From positions 62,001 through 126,000 of the forward strand of contig JADKDK010000002.1 of NCBI GenBank assembly GCA_016718385.1: DNA of 64,000 nt. Reading direction: 5' to 3'. This document shows positions 1 to 9,102 of the stretch, piece after piece. The position numbers and the translations under genes were made by a program. How positions within the stretch are numbered: position 1 is the first letter of the stretch; each line of letters begins with the position of its first letter. This DNA comes from Gammaproteobacteria bacterium (GTDB lineage Bacteria > Pseudomonadota > Gammaproteobacteria > Pseudomonadales > UBA5518). Under the pieces are notes generated by a model that was not told where the DNA came from, made no database searches, and was given only the letters and a program-made list of their open reading frames with translations.

Positions 1-1358
1 GGGCAGGGCATCGGCGCGCTGCGGTGAGCGAGACCGTGTTCGCGCAGGAATTCGCGCAGCGCGCCCGCGAGCCCGGGGCTCTCGATGTCGGCGAACTCGT
101 AGCGCGCGCGCAGCACCGGTTTGTTCACGTCGAGCAGCGCCGCGAGGTCGATCGGCGTGCCGCTCACCACGGCGTCGGCATCGCAGGCGTCGATGCAGTC
201 GCGCAGCGCCTCGATCTGCGCGGCGTAATAGCCGAGCGCGGGCAGTACCGGTCCGATGTGGGGGTAGCGCCGGTAGGTCTCCTGCAACTCCGGGCCGGCC
301 CATCGGCGCGGGTCCACGATCAGGGCGCCGGCATCGCTGGCCGCGCGCCAGCCCGCGCCGTGCGCCATGCCGCCGTGCGTGATCGTGGGGCCGTCCTCGA
401 TCACCAGCACGCGCTTGCCGGCGAGCGTCGCGGCGCCCTCGAGCGTCACCGGTGACGCGCCGCGCAGGATCGTCGCGCGCGGATTCAGCGCCTGCACGCT
501 GTCGATGAGCTGCGCGATCTGCGCGGGCGTGGCGGTGTCGGACTTGGCGATCAGCGCGATGTCGGCCATGCGCAGCACGGCCTCGCCGGGGTGGTGCGTG
601 GCCTCGTCGCCGGCGCGCATCGGGTCGAGCAGCACGATGTGCAGTTGCGGGCGCACGAACGGGAAGTCGTTGTTGCCGCCGTCCCAGACGATCACCTCGG
701 CCTCGCGCTCGGCCTCGGCCAGCACGGCGGCGTAATCCACGCCCGCGAATACCGTCGCGCCGCGCTCGATGTGCGGTTCGTATTCCTCGCGCTCCTCGAT
801 GGTGCAGTCAGCGCGCTGCAGGTCGGCGCGCGAGGCGAAGCGCTGCACGCGCTGGGCCTCGAGGTCGCCGTAGGGCATCGGATGGCGGATCACGGCGCTC
901 TTCAGGCCCGCCGCGTGCAGGCGCTGCACCAGCCAGCGCGCGACCTGCGACTTGCCGCACCCGGTACGCACCGCTGAGACCGCGATCACCGGGCGCCTCG
1001 AGCGCAGCATGGTTCGCGCGGGACCGAGCAGCGCGAAGCTCGCGCCGCTGGCGAGCACGCGCGAGGCCTGGTGCATCACCGCGAGGTGGCTGATATCGCT
1101 GTAGGAGAACACCACCTCGTCGACCCCGTGCTCGGTGACCAGCTGCTCCAGGAACTGCTCGTCGACGATGGCGATGCCCTCGGGGTAGGCGCTGCCGGCG
1201 AGCGAGGCGGGGAAGCGTCGTCCGGCGATGCCCGGGATCTGCGCCGCGGTGAAGGCCACCACCTCGACGCCGGGGTCGTCGCGAAACACCTGCAGGAAAT
1301 TGTGGAAATCGCGCCCGGCCGCGCCCATGATCACGACCCTGCGCCGGCTGCTGTTCAT
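1..1358 (-). CDS. P-loop GTPase-like protein, cyclic 2,3-diphosphoglycerate synthetase family (COG2403-type), partial at the window edge
   Basis: Reading the minus strand from the ATG at 1358 gives 452 residues without a stop, so the gene continues past base 1; family members are about 440-460 aa, so little is missing. The N-terminus (VVIMGAAGRDFHNF) and a P-loop at residues 128-137 (SAVRTGCGKS) are typical of this family, whose archaeal member makes cyclic 2,3-diphosphoglycerate; the bacterial role is not established. A GGAGAG sequence lies 8 bases upstream of the ATG. The gene diverges from the repair operon across a perfect palindrome at 1447-1462. From general knowledge, bacterial members often sit near arginine-deiminase genes; here a carbamate kinase gene exists but 47 kb away. 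Function is therefore only assigned at family level. Confidence 0.8.
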   Translation of the reverse strand, partial: MNSSRRRVVIMGAAGRDFHNFLQVFRDDPGVEVVAFTAAQIPGIAGRRFPASLAGSAYPEGIAIVDEQFLEQLVTEHGVDEVVFSYSDISHLAVMHQASRVLASGASFALLGPARTMLRSRRPVIAVSAVRTGCGKSQVARWLVQRLHAAGLKSAVIRHPMPYGDLEAQRVQRFASRADLQRADCTIEEREEYEPHIERGATVFAGVDYAAVLAEAEREAEVIVWDGGNNDFPFVRPQLHIVLLDPMRAGDEATHHPGEAVLRMADIALIAKSDTATPAQIAQLIDSVQALNPRATILRGASPVTLEGAATLAGKRVLVIEDGPTITHGGMAHGAGWRAASDAGALIVDPRRWAGPELQETYRRYPHIGPVLPALGYYAAQIEALRDCIDACDADAVVSGTPIDLAALLDVNKPVLRARYEFADIESPGLAGALREFLREHGLAHRSAPMPC

Positions 1359-1446
1359 GCTGCTTGCTCTCCGCTGCTGCCCGCGTGTGGGACCGCCCGG
1401 AACTTAGCGGCTGCGACAGCGGTTTTGAAGCACCGGATGCCCTTTC

Positions 1447-1462
1447 CTTGACCGGGGTCAAG
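1447..1462. promoter_or_regulatory. CRP/FNR-superfamily-like palindrome in a divergent promoter region
   Basis: CTTGACCGGGGTCAAG is a 7-bp perfect inverted repeat around two bases, and fits the TTGAC-N4-GTCAA layout of FNR/DNR/NNR-type sites. Its centre lies about 96 bp from both flanking start codons (1358 minus, 1551 plus), a plausible position for an activator site. No convincing -10 box was seen at a fixed distance, so which gene it serves is open. Confidence 0.4.
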
Positions 1463-1505
1463 CGCCGGCGGCGGCCGTTGCAATGCTTCCCGCGGCTCGG
1501 CGAAG

Positions 1506-4500
1506 ATGCCGCTCGCACCCCCCGCGACATCACCGGATTACAGGCACGACGTGGAAGACAGCATCAGCATCGAAGGCGCGCGCCAGAACAACCTGCGCAA
1601 CCTCAGCCTCGAGCTTGCGCTCGGGGAACTCACGGTGATCACGGGGGTGAGCGGATCGGGCAAGTCCTCGCTGGCTTTCGACACCATCTACGCCGAGGGC
1701 CAGCGCCGCTACGTCGAGACCTTCTCGCCCTATGCGCGGCAGTTCCTCGAGCGCATGGACAAGCCGCAGGTCGACGCGATCCGCGGCATCCCGCCGGCGA
1801 TCGCCATCGAGCAGAGCAACCCGGTGCGCACCTCGCGCTCGACCGTGGGCACGATGACCGAGCTCAACGATTACCTGAAGCTGCTGTTCGCGCGCGTGGC
1901 GACGCTGCACTGCCGCGGCTGCGAGCGCCCGGTGAGCGCCGACAGCGCCGATGCCGTGGCCCGGACGCTGCTCACCGACCCGACGCTGGCGGAGCAGGCC
2001 GCCACGGTGAGCTTTCGCGTCGAGCTGCTGCCCGGCATGGACGCCGCGCAGATGACGCAGATGCTGACGGCGCAGGGCTACACGCGCGTGAGCGAGGCCG
2101 GCGCGGGAATGCTCGCCGTGGTGCAGGACCGGCTCAGGCTGCGCGAGGAGAACCGCTCGCGGCTCACCGAGAGCCTGGAAACCGCGTTCCGCCTGGGGCG
2201 CGGCAAGCTCGCGGTCGCCGTCGGCGAGCCCGCGCGCGAGCTGCGCTTCTCGAACATGCTGCACTGCGCGCAGTGCGACATCGCCTACGCCGCGGCCACG
2301 CCGGGCGCCTTCTCGTTCAATTCGCCGCTCGGGGCCTGCGACACCTGCCGCGGATTCGGGCGCTCGATCGGCATCGACTACCGCCTGGTGGTGCCCGATC
2401 CCGCGCTGAGCCTGCGCAAGGGCGCGATCAAGCCGTGGCAGACCGAGAGCTTTCGCGAATGCCAGCAGGATATGGAGCGTTACGCGAAGAAGCGCGGCAT
2501 CCCGCTCGATGTGCCGTGGTGCGATCTCACGCCGGCGCAACGCGACTGGGTGGTGGAGGGCGAGGGCGAGATCGACACCGGCGTGTGGTACGGCGCGCGG
2601 CGCTTCTTCGCGTGGCTCGAATCGAAGAGCTACAAGATGCACATCCGCGTGCTGCTGTCGAAGTACCGCAGCTACGACCTCTGCAGCGCCTGCCACGGCG
2701 CGCGCCTGAAGCCCGACGCACTGCTGTGGCGCATCGCCAGCGCTGCCGGTGGGGAACGCGGGCTCGATTTCCACGCTTTCTCGAAGCTGCCGGTGAGCCG
2801 CGCGCTCGCCTTCGTCGAGGGCCTGCGGCTGCCGGCTGGCGACGACGAGGCCAGCGCGATGGTGCTCGCGGAGATCCGCTCGCGCCTGCGCTTCCTGGTC
2901 GAGGTGGGCGTGGGTTATCTCGCGCTGGACCGCCAGTCGCGCACGCTCTCCGGCGGCGAGGTCCAGCGCATCAACCTCACGACCGCGCTCGGCAGCTCGC
3001 TGGTCAACACCCTGTTCGTGCTCGACGAGCCCAGTATCGGGCTGCACCCGCGCGACGTCGGGCGCGTGGTCACGGTGCTGGAGCGCCTGCGCGATGCCGG
3101 CAACACGCTGCTGGTGGTCGAGCACGACCCGCAGATCATGCTCGCCGCGGACCGCCTGATCGACATGGGCCCCGGCCCGGGCAAGGAGGGCGGCGACATC
3201 GTGTTCCACGGCCCGGCGCGCGGGATCGGGGCGACAGCCGCTTCGCTCACCGGCGCCTACCTGCGCGGCGAGCGCCGCGTCGAGCGCGCGCAGCGGAGAA
3301 CCGTGGACCCGGCGGGTCCGTGCCTGGAGTTGCTCGGCGTCAGCGCGAACAACCTCAAGCACATCGACGTGCGCTTCCCGCTGGGCGCGCTGGTCTGCGT
3401 GACCGGGGTGAGCGGCTCGGGCAAGTCGACGCTGATCGGCGACGTGCTGTACCAGGCCGCGCGCCAGCAACTCGGCCGGCCGCTCGAGCTGCCCGGGGCG
3501 CACCGGGAGCTGCGCGGGCTGGCGCAGCTGCAGGACGTGGTGTTCGTCGACCAGTCGCCGATCGGCAAGAGCGCGCGCTCCAACCCGGCGAGTTACGTCG
3601 GCGCCTGGGGCGCGATCCGCAACCTGTTCGCGCGCACGGCGCTGGCGGCCGAACGCGGCTACACGCCGGGCACCTTCAGCTTCAATGCCGGCGACGGGCG
3701 CTGCCCGGCCTGCACCGGCAGCGGCTTCGAGCACGTCGAGATGCAGTTCCTGAGCGACGTGTACCTGCGTTGCCCGGAATGCGACGGCAAGCGCTTCCGT
3801 CCCGAGGTGCTGGAAGTGCGTCTGGACGGCGGCTGCTCGATCGCCGAGGTGCTGGCGATGACGGTGAGCGAGGCGCTCGCGCAGTTCGCCGCCCATCCCG
3901 AGGTGACCGCGATGCTGGCGCCGCTGGTCGACGTGGGGCTCGATTACCTCGCGCTCGGACAGCCGGTGCCGACGCTCTCCGGCGGCGAGGCGCAACGTCT
4001 GAAGCTGGCCGGCCATCTCGCCGAGGCCGGCGCGCGGCGCAGGGGCGCGAAGGGCTCGCTGTTCGTGTTCGACGAGCCGACGACGGGATTGCACTTCGAG
4101 GACATCGCGCGGCTGCTGGGCGCCTTCGACAAGCTGCTCGCGGCGGGCAACTCGCTGCTGGTGATCGAGCACAACCTCGACGTGATCGATTGCGCCGACT
4201 GGCTGATCGAGCTCGGCCCCGAGGGCGGCGAGGCCGGTGGCGAGCTGGTGTTCTGCGGCACGCCGGAGGCGATCGTCATGGTGCCGGGCTGCCATACCGG
4301 CGTCGCGCTCGCCGAGTACCGCAAGGCGCGCGGACGCATGCCGCGCGGGCGGGGGAAGGCGGCGCAGCGCACGCGCCCTGCCGCGGCGATCGAGATCCAC
4401 CGCGCCCGCGAGCACAACCTGAAGGACATCGACCTCGCGATCCCGCGCGAGGCCTTCACGGTGATCACCGGCATCAGCGGCAGCGGCAAGAGCACGGTGG

Positions 4501-6995
4501 CCTTCGACATCCTGTTCGCCGAGGGCCAGCGGCGTTACCTCGAATCGCTGAACGCCTACGCGCGCCAGTTCGTGCAGCCGGCGGTGCGCCCGGACGTCGA
4601 CTCGATCCGCGGCATCCCGCCCGCCGTGGCCGTCGAGCAGCGCACCAGCCGCGGCGGGCGCAAGAGCACGGTCGCGACCATGACCGAGGTGCACCACTAC
4701 CTGCGGCTGCTGTTCGTGAAGCTCGGCACCCAGTATTGCCCGGACTGCGACATCCCGATCGACGCACAGCCGGCGGAGGTCATCGTCGGGCGCGTACTGC
4801 GCGAATTCCGCGGCCAGCGCGTGCAGCTGCTCGCGCCGCTGGTGGCGGGGCGCAAGGGCTACTACACCGAGCTGGCGAAGGCGGCGGCCAGGCGCGGGCA
4901 GGCGCAACTGCGCGTGGACGGCGAGATGCTGCCGACCGAGCCCTGGCCGCGGCTCGACCGCTACAAGGAGCACTGGATCGAGCTGCCGCTGGCGGTGCTC
5001 GACGTGAGGGCGCGCGAGGAGCGCGCACTGCGCGAGGCGATCATGGAGGGGCTCGCGGCCGGCAACGGCACGGTGCAGGTGCTCGCGCTCGGCGGCGCGC
5101 GTGCCGGCGAGCTGCAGGGCTACTCGACACGGCGTTCCTGTCCGCGCTGCGAGCGCAGTTTCACCGAGCTCGACCCGCGGCTGTTCTCGTACAACTCCGC
5201 GCACGGCTGGTGCGCCTCGTGCTTCGGCACGGGCCTGCGCATGGAGGGCTTCGACGCCGAGCAGAGCGGCGAGGAGCATTTCTGGAACGACTGGTGGCAG
5301 GGTCAGGAGCAGCCCTGCGGCGCCTGCCACGGCCAGCGGCTTCGGCCCGAAGCGCTCGCGGTGCGGCTGTGGGACCGCGGTCCCGCGGCCTACAACGCGA
5401 TGACGGTGGATGCGGCCGAGCGCTGCTTCGCAACGCTGAAGCTCGACGGACGCGAGCGCGAGATCGCGCGCGACATCCTGCCCGAGCTGCGCTCGCGCCT
5501 CGGTTTCCTGCGCGAGGTGGGGCTGGGCTACCTCGCGCTGGAGCGCTCGGCCCCGACGCTCTCCGGCGGCGAGGCGCAGCGTATCCGCCTCGCCGCGCAG
5601 CTCGGATCCAACCTGCGCGGCGTGTGCTACATCCTCGACGAGCCGACCATCGGCCTGCACCCGCGCGACAACACGATGCTGCTCGATACGCTCGACAAGC
5701 TGCGCGCCAAGGGCAACACCGTGGTGGTGGTGGAGCACGACGAGGAGACGATCCGGCGTGCGGATTTCGTGGTCGATCTCGGGCCCGGCGCCGGGCGCTT
5801 CGGCGGCGAGGTGGTGGCCGCGGGCAGTCTCGCCGAGCTGATGGCCTCGCCGCGTTCCGCGACCGCGCGCTTCCTGCGCGAGCCCTTGCGCCACCCCCTG
5901 CGCGGTCAGCGCCGGCCGGTCACGGACGACGATCCGCACCTCCGGGTCCGCGGCGCCACGCTGCACAACCTGCAGCGGCTCGATGCGCTGCTGCCGCTGG
6001 CGCGGCTGGTGTGCCTGAGCGGGGTGAGCGGCAGCGGCAAGAGCACGCTGATGCGCGAGGTGCTGGAGCCGAACCTGCGCGAACGCCTGGCGCGCAGCGC
6101 CAGGCGCGGCTGGCAGGCCTGCACCGCCATCGAGGGCTGGGAGTCGATCACGCGCGTGCTCGAGGTCGACCAGGCGCCGATCGGCAAGACACCGCGCTCC
6201 TGCCCCGCGACCTACGTCGGCATCTGGGACGCGATCCGCAAGCTCTACGCCGCGACACCCGAGGGACGCGTGCGCGGCTTCACCGCGGGGCGCTTCTCGT
6301 TCAACACCGCGGGCGGGCGCTGCGAGAGCTGCGAGGGGCAGGGCCGGCAGAAGGTGGAGATGAGCTTCCTGCCCGACGTCACGGTGATCTGCGAGCAGTG
6401 CGGCGGCGCGCGCTTCAATGCCGAGACGCTGCAGGTGCGGTTCCGCGAGCAGCGCATCAGCGACGTGCTCGACATGAGCGTCGCCGATGCCGCCCTGTTC
6501 TTCGCCGCGCATCCCGCGATCCGCCGCCCGCTGGAGTTGCTGGTCGACGTCGGGCTCGGCTACCTGCGCCTGGGACAGGCCAGCCCCACGCTGAGCGGCG
6601 GCGAGGCGCAGCGCATCAAGCTGGTGACCGAACTGGCGCGCGTGCGGCCCGACGACGGGCGCCGCGGCGGCAGCCAGGGGCAGTCGCTGTACCTGCTCGA
6701 CGAGCCGACCGTGGGGCTGCACATGGCGGACGTCGAGAAGCTGATCGAGGTGCTGCACCGCCTGGTGGACGGCGGCAACACGGTGCTGGTGATCGAGCAC
6801 AACCTCGACGTTCTGGCGGAAGCGGACTGGCTGATCGATCTGGGGCCCGAGGGCGGCGCGGCCGGCGGGCGCATCGTGGCCGCCGGCACGCCCGAGCAGG
6901 TGGCGCGGGTGCGCGGCTCGCACACCGGGGCCGCGCTGGCTCCATTCCTGCGCCAGCGCGGCAGCAGCGTGAAAAAGCGCCCGGGCAAGGCATGA
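1506..6995 (+). CDS. Tandem-duplicated UvrA-like excinuclease ABC subunit A, 1829 aa
   Basis: UvrA is the DNA-damage sensor ATPase of nucleotide excision repair. Ordinary UvrA is about 940 aa; this protein is two complete UvrA modules in one chain. Four Walker A motifs are visible: GVSGSGKSS near residue 47, GVSGSGKST near 633, GISGSGKST near 987 and GVSGSGKST near 1504, each followed by its LSGGE signature and a D-E-P Walker B. Paired CxxC zinc-binding clusters occur near residues 253-283 and in the other three ABC units. The second half keeps a better UvrB-binding-domain signature (LLAPLVAGRKG) than the first. ATG 1506 is used here, but GTG 1551 gives the usual short UvrA start (VEDSISIEGARQNNLRN) and may be the true one. 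It overlaps the next gene by ATGA. Whether it works with UvrBC or in a resistance role cannot be told from sequence. Confidence 0.93.
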   Translation: MPLAPPATSPDYRHDVEDSISIEGARQNNLRNLSLELALGELTVITGVSGSGKSSLAFDTIYAEGQRRYVETFSPYARQFLERMDKPQVDAIRGIPPAIAIEQSNPVRTSRSTVGTMTELNDYLKLLFARVATLHCRGCERPVSADSADAVARTLLTDPTLAEQAATVSFRVELLPGMDAAQMTQMLTAQGYTRVSEAGAGMLAVVQDRLRLREENRSRLTESLETAFRLGRGKLAVAVGEPARELRFSNMLHCAQCDIAYAAATPGAFSFNSPLGACDTCRGFGRSIGIDYRLVVPDPALSLRKGAIKPWQTESFRECQQDMERYAKKRGIPLDVPWCDLTPAQRDWVVEGEGEIDTGVWYGARRFFAWLESKSYKMHIRVLLSKYRSYDLCSACHGARLKPDALLWRIASAAGGERGLDFHAFSKLPVSRALAFVEGLRLPAGDDEASAMVLAEIRSRLRFLVEVGVGYLALDRQSRTLSGGEVQRINLTTALGSSLVNTLFVLDEPSIGLHPRDVGRVVTVLERLRDAGNTLLVVEHDPQIMLAADRLIDMGPGPGKEGGDIVFHGPARGIGATAASLTGAYLRGERRVERAQRRTVDPAGPCLELLGVSANNLKHIDVRFPLGALVCVTGVSGSGKSTLIGDVLYQAARQQLGRPLELPGAHRELRGLAQLQDVVFVDQSPIGKSARSNPASYVGAWGAIRNLFARTALAAERGYTPGTFSFNAGDGRCPACTGSGFEHVEMQFLSDVYLRCPECDGKRFRPEVLEVRLDGGCSIAEVLAMTVSEALAQFAAHPEVTAMLAPLVDVGLDYLALGQPVPTLSGGEAQRLKLAGHLAEAGARRRGAKGSLFVFDEPTTGLHFEDIARLLGAFDKLLAAGNSLLVIEHNLDVIDCADWLIELGPEGGEAGGELVFCGTPEAIVMVPGCHTGVALAEYRKARGRMPRGRGKAAQRTRPAAAIEIHRAREHNLKDIDLAIPREAFTVITGISGSGKSTVAFDILFAEGQRRYLESLNAYARQFVQPAVRPDVDSIRGIPPAVAVEQRTSRGGRKSTVATMTEVHHYLRLLFVKLGTQYCPDCDIPIDAQPAEVIVGRVLREFRGQRVQLLAPLVAGRKGYYTELAKAAARRGQAQLRVDGEMLPTEPWPRLDRYKEHWIELPLAVLDVRAREERALREAIMEGLAAGNGTVQVLALGGARAGELQGYSTRRSCPRCERSFTELDPRLFSYNSAHGWCASCFGTGLRMEGFDAEQSGEEHFWNDWWQGQEQPCGACHGQRLRPEALAVRLWDRGPAAYNAMTVDAAERCFATLKLDGREREIARDILPELRSRLGFLREVGLGYLALERSAPTLSGGEAQRIRLAAQLGSNLRGVCYILDEPTIGLHPRDNTMLLDTLDKLRAKGNTVVVVEHDEETIRRADFVVDLGPGAGRFGGEVVAAGSLAELMASPRSATARFLREPLRHPLRGQRRPVTDDDPHLRVRGATLHNLQRLDALLPLARLVCLSGVSGSGKSTLMREVLEPNLRERLARSARRGWQACTAIEGWESITRVLEVDQAPIGKTPRSCPATYVGIWDAIRKLYAATPEGRVRGFTAGRFSFNTAGGRCESCEGQGRQKVEMSFLPDVTVICEQCGGARFNAETLQVRFREQRISDVLDMSVADAALFFAAHPAIRRPLELLVDVGLGYLRLGQASPTLSGGEAQRIKLVTELARVRPDDGRRGGSQGQSLYLLDEPTVGLHMADVEKLIEVLHRLVDGGNTVLVIEHNLDVLAEADWLIDLGPEGGAAGGRIVAAGTPEQVARVRGSHTGAALAPFLRQRGSSVKKRPGKA

Positions 6996-7330
6996 GCACG
7001 GTGGCGCTGCGCGCGGCCTGGGAGCGCGAACTGCGCGCGCGCCTGGCATACCTGCTGCGCTCGCTGGCCGCGGGCGACGATGCACCGCCGGCGCTGCGCT
7101 TCAAGGCCGAGGGCATCGCCGAGGCCGGGCTCGCACTCGGGCTGGTGGACGCCGCGGAGCTCGCGGCGCTGCTGGATGCGATCTACCGCGAGGGCTGCGG
7201 CGCACCGATCGCGGCGCTGTTCGCGTATGCCGCGGCGGACTGCATCGACGTCGCGCGCACGCGCGTGACGTTGCCGTTCGCGATGCGCCGCGCGCCGGTA
7301 TATCCCGGGCCTGCCGCGGAGACCGGCTGA
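6992..7330 (+). CDS. Hypothetical 112-aa protein in the double-uvrA operon
   Basis: The ATG overlaps the stop of the UvrA gene (ATGA), which implies translational coupling, and the next gene starts two bases after its stop. The product is alanine- and leucine-rich and predicted mostly helical, with one Cys pair separated widely (GCGAP and DCID) and no signal peptide or membrane segment. I recognise no domain. The same frame is open far upstream only because of GC-rich codon bias; the overlap defines the start. Its place between two DNA-repair genes suggests a link with repair, but that is inference. Confidence 0.65.
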   Translation: MSTVALRAAWERELRARLAYLLRSLAAGDDAPPALRFKAEGIAEAGLALGLVDAAELAALLDAIYREGCGAPIAALFAYAAADCIDVARTRVTLPFAMRRAPVYPGPAAETG

Positions 7331-7332
7331 GC

Positions 7333-7845
7333 GTGTTGCTGAGCGGCTTTCCGCCGGTGGCGCGCCGCGATGCGCGCGTGCTGATCCTCGGATCGATGCC
7401 GAGCGAGACCTCGCTGGCCCAGGACTTCTACTACGCGCACCCGGCCAACGCGTTCTGGTGGCTGCTGGCCGGGGTGCTCGACTGTGCTGTGCCCATTGAC
7501 GTCGCCGCCAAGCGGCGCCTGCTGACCGGGCACCGCATCGCGCTGTGGGACGTGGTGCACCGCTGCCGGCGCCGTGGCAGCCTGGATGCCGCGATCGAGC
7601 GTGAATCGGTCGAGGCCAACGATGTCGGCGGCTTCCTGCGGGGCCATCCCGGCATCACGCACGTGTTCTTCAACGGCGGCGCCGCGCAGCAGCTGTTCCG
7701 TCGCCACCTGCGCGGCGCGGTCGAGCGCGACCATCCGCGGCTGTGCTTCGTGCGGCTGCCCTCGAGCAGTCCGGCCAACGCCTCGTGGTCGCGTGAGCGC
7801 AAGCTCGCGGCGTGGCGCGCGGTGAGCGCGGCGCTGCGCACGTAG
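7333..7845 (+). CDS. DNA-deoxyinosine (hypoxanthine-DNA) glycosylase, UDG family 6-type
   Basis: The 170-aa product carries the family signature GSMPSETSLAQDFYYAHPAN near residues 20-39 followed by FW, and LPSSSPANA near residue 142, as in hypoxanthine-DNA glycosylases of the uracil-DNA glycosylase superfamily. Enzymes of this family remove deaminated bases, chiefly deoxyinosine, to start base excision repair. The start is GTG 7333, two bases after the previous stop, so it belongs to the double-uvrA operon. Its TAG stop is part of the GTAG foot of a REP hairpin. Catalytic activity of this protein on hypoxanthine as against uracil is not shown by sequence alone. Confidence 0.85.
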   Translation: MLLSGFPPVARRDARVLILGSMPSETSLAQDFYYAHPANAFWWLLAGVLDCAVPIDVAAKRRLLTGHRIALWDVVHRCRRRGSLDAAIERESVEANDVGGFLRGHPGITHVFFNGGAAQQLFRRHLRGAVERDHPRLCFVRLPSSSPANASWSRERKLAAWRAVSAALRT

Positions 7846-7884
7846 GTCCGGATTCATCCGGACAATGTCCGCATGAATGCGGCC
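7842..7884 (+). repeat. REP-type palindrome pair (BIME-like) after the glycosylase gene
   Basis: GTAG (7842-7845) is followed by the hairpin GTCCGGATTCATCCGGAC (7846-7863), then by a second hairpin in opposite orientation, CCGCAT-GA-ATGCGG (7869-7882). The second differs from the reverse complement of the first by paired changes that keep the stem. A GTAG/GTGG tetranucleotide at the foot of a hairpin is the mark of RAYT-mobilised REP elements. The 18-base hairpin recurs exactly, in reverse complement, at 51121-51138. No RAYT transposase gene is in the window. Confidence 0.7.
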
Positions 7885-7927
7885 AATCGTCCGGTGCCCA
7901 CGCGGGGTGAGTTCATGCCGGCGATGC

Positions 7928-8347
7928 TCAGAATTCCGCCTCGCGGTGTCCGTGTGCGCGCAGCGCGGCGCGGATCTTCTGCGCCTCGGCGGCCAGCGAT
8001 GCGGCATCGGCGCCGCGCGCCTTCATGAACGACAGATCGCCCATCTCGTCGATGGGCAGCAGGTGCAGGTGCGTGTGCGGTACCTCGAGGCCCGCGATCA
8101 TGAGGCCCACGCGCAGCGGCGAGTAGACATCCTTCAGCGCGCGGGCGATACGTTGCGACACCCGCATCAGGTGCGTGCTCGTGGCTTCCGGCAGGGCGTC
8201 CCAGTGGTCGATCTCGGCACGCGGGATCACCAGCAGGTGGCCGGGGCGTATGGGCTGGATGGTCATGAAGGCGACGGCCTGATCGTCCTTCCACACGAAA
8301 TGGCCGGGCAGCTCGCCGTCGATGATGCGGGTGAAAATGCTGGGCAT
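7928..8347 (-). CDS. HIT family (histidine triad) protein
   Basis: The 139-aa protein has the histidine-triad active site HTHLHLLP at residues 91-98 and the usual HIT core (RPGHLLVIPRAEIDHWDALP). HIT proteins are nucleotide hydrolases or transferases acting on purine nucleotides, often adenosine phosphoramidates; the substrate here is unknown. The start is ATG 8347 because an AGGAG lies 10 bases upstream; an in-frame extension of 20 codons has no conserved content. It is convergent with the glycosylase gene across the REP pair. Confidence 0.88.
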   Translation of the reverse strand: MPSIFTRIIDGELPGHFVWKDDQAVAFMTIQPIRPGHLLVIPRAEIDHWDALPEATSTHLMRVSQRIARALKDVYSPLRVGLMIAGLEVPHTHLHLLPIDEMGDLSFMKARGADAASLAAEAQKIRAALRAHGHREAEF

Positions 8348-8460
8348 GGCAAAACGTCTCCTGCGTTGGTTGGGCCCGATTATCGATGATGCCCGCGCGC
8401 GCGACAAACGCCGGGCGGTTACAATCGCGCGCTGTGTTCCTGTTGCTGCCGGACGATTCG

Positions 8461-9102
8461 ATGAGCCGATTGCGTTCTTTCGTGATGCTGACCGTGCTGG
8501 GCGGGCTGGCGGTCATCCTGCCGCTGGTGCTGTTCGTGGCGCTTGCACGCTGGCTCATCGGCCTGCTCGCGAACTTCACCGCGCCGCTGGCCGAGACGCT
8601 GGGCGTGCATCTGGGCGGCGGCACGCCACTGCCGCTGCTCGCAGTGGTGGCGCTGCTGGTGGCCCTGTGCTTCGTGACCGGACTCGCGGTGCGCACGCGC
8701 ATCGGCGCGCTGCTGCACGATCGACTCGACGCGCTGCTCGGGCGACTCGCGCCCGGTTATCGGGCGGTGCGCGACACGGTGGGGCAACTGCTGGGATCGG
8801 CCGATCGCGAGGCCCTGCGCGGTGAAGTGGCGCTGGTTGCCATCCACGGGCCACGATCGCCGGCGCGCCAGCTGGGCATCGTGACCGCGCGCCATGACGA
8901 CGGCACGCTGACGGTCTACGTGCCGACGGCGCCGGTGCCCACGCAGGGCTTCGTGTACCACCTGCCGCCGGAGTGCGTGCGGCTGCTGCCGGAGGTGTCG
9001 GTGACGAACGCGATGCGCATGGTGTTCGCCTGCGGCGCGGGCGCGGCGGATATCCTGACCGGTGCCGTGTGCGGCGTGGCGCAGGGGGCGAGCAGGCCAT
9101 GA
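8461..9102 (+). CDS. DUF502 family membrane protein
   Basis: The 213-aa product has two N-terminal membrane helices (residues about 10-32 and 60-80) followed by a soluble domain ending in a conserved TNAMRM segment, the pattern of DUF502 inner-membrane proteins. Their function is unknown. ATG 8461 is chosen because the first helix then begins at residue 7; an upstream in-frame start adds non-conserved residues. It overlaps the methionine sulfoxide reductase gene by ATGA, so the two are probably translated together. Confidence 0.82.
   Translation: MSRLRSFVMLTVLGGLAVILPLVLFVALARWLIGLLANFTAPLAETLGVHLGGGTPLPLLAVVALLVALCFVTGLAVRTRIGALLHDRLDALLGRLAPGYRAVRDTVGQLLGSADREALRGEVALVAIHGPRSPARQLGIVTARHDDGTLTVYVPTAPVPTQGFVYHLPPECVRLLPEVSVTNAMRMVFACGAGAADILTGAVCGVAQGASRP

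Noticed and set aside
1530..7085. An 1851-codon open frame on the minus strand opposite the double UvrA gene
   Set aside because: It is antisense to a protein with four clear ABC sites, has His/Arg/Gln-rich composition without domains, and results from GC-rich codon bias.
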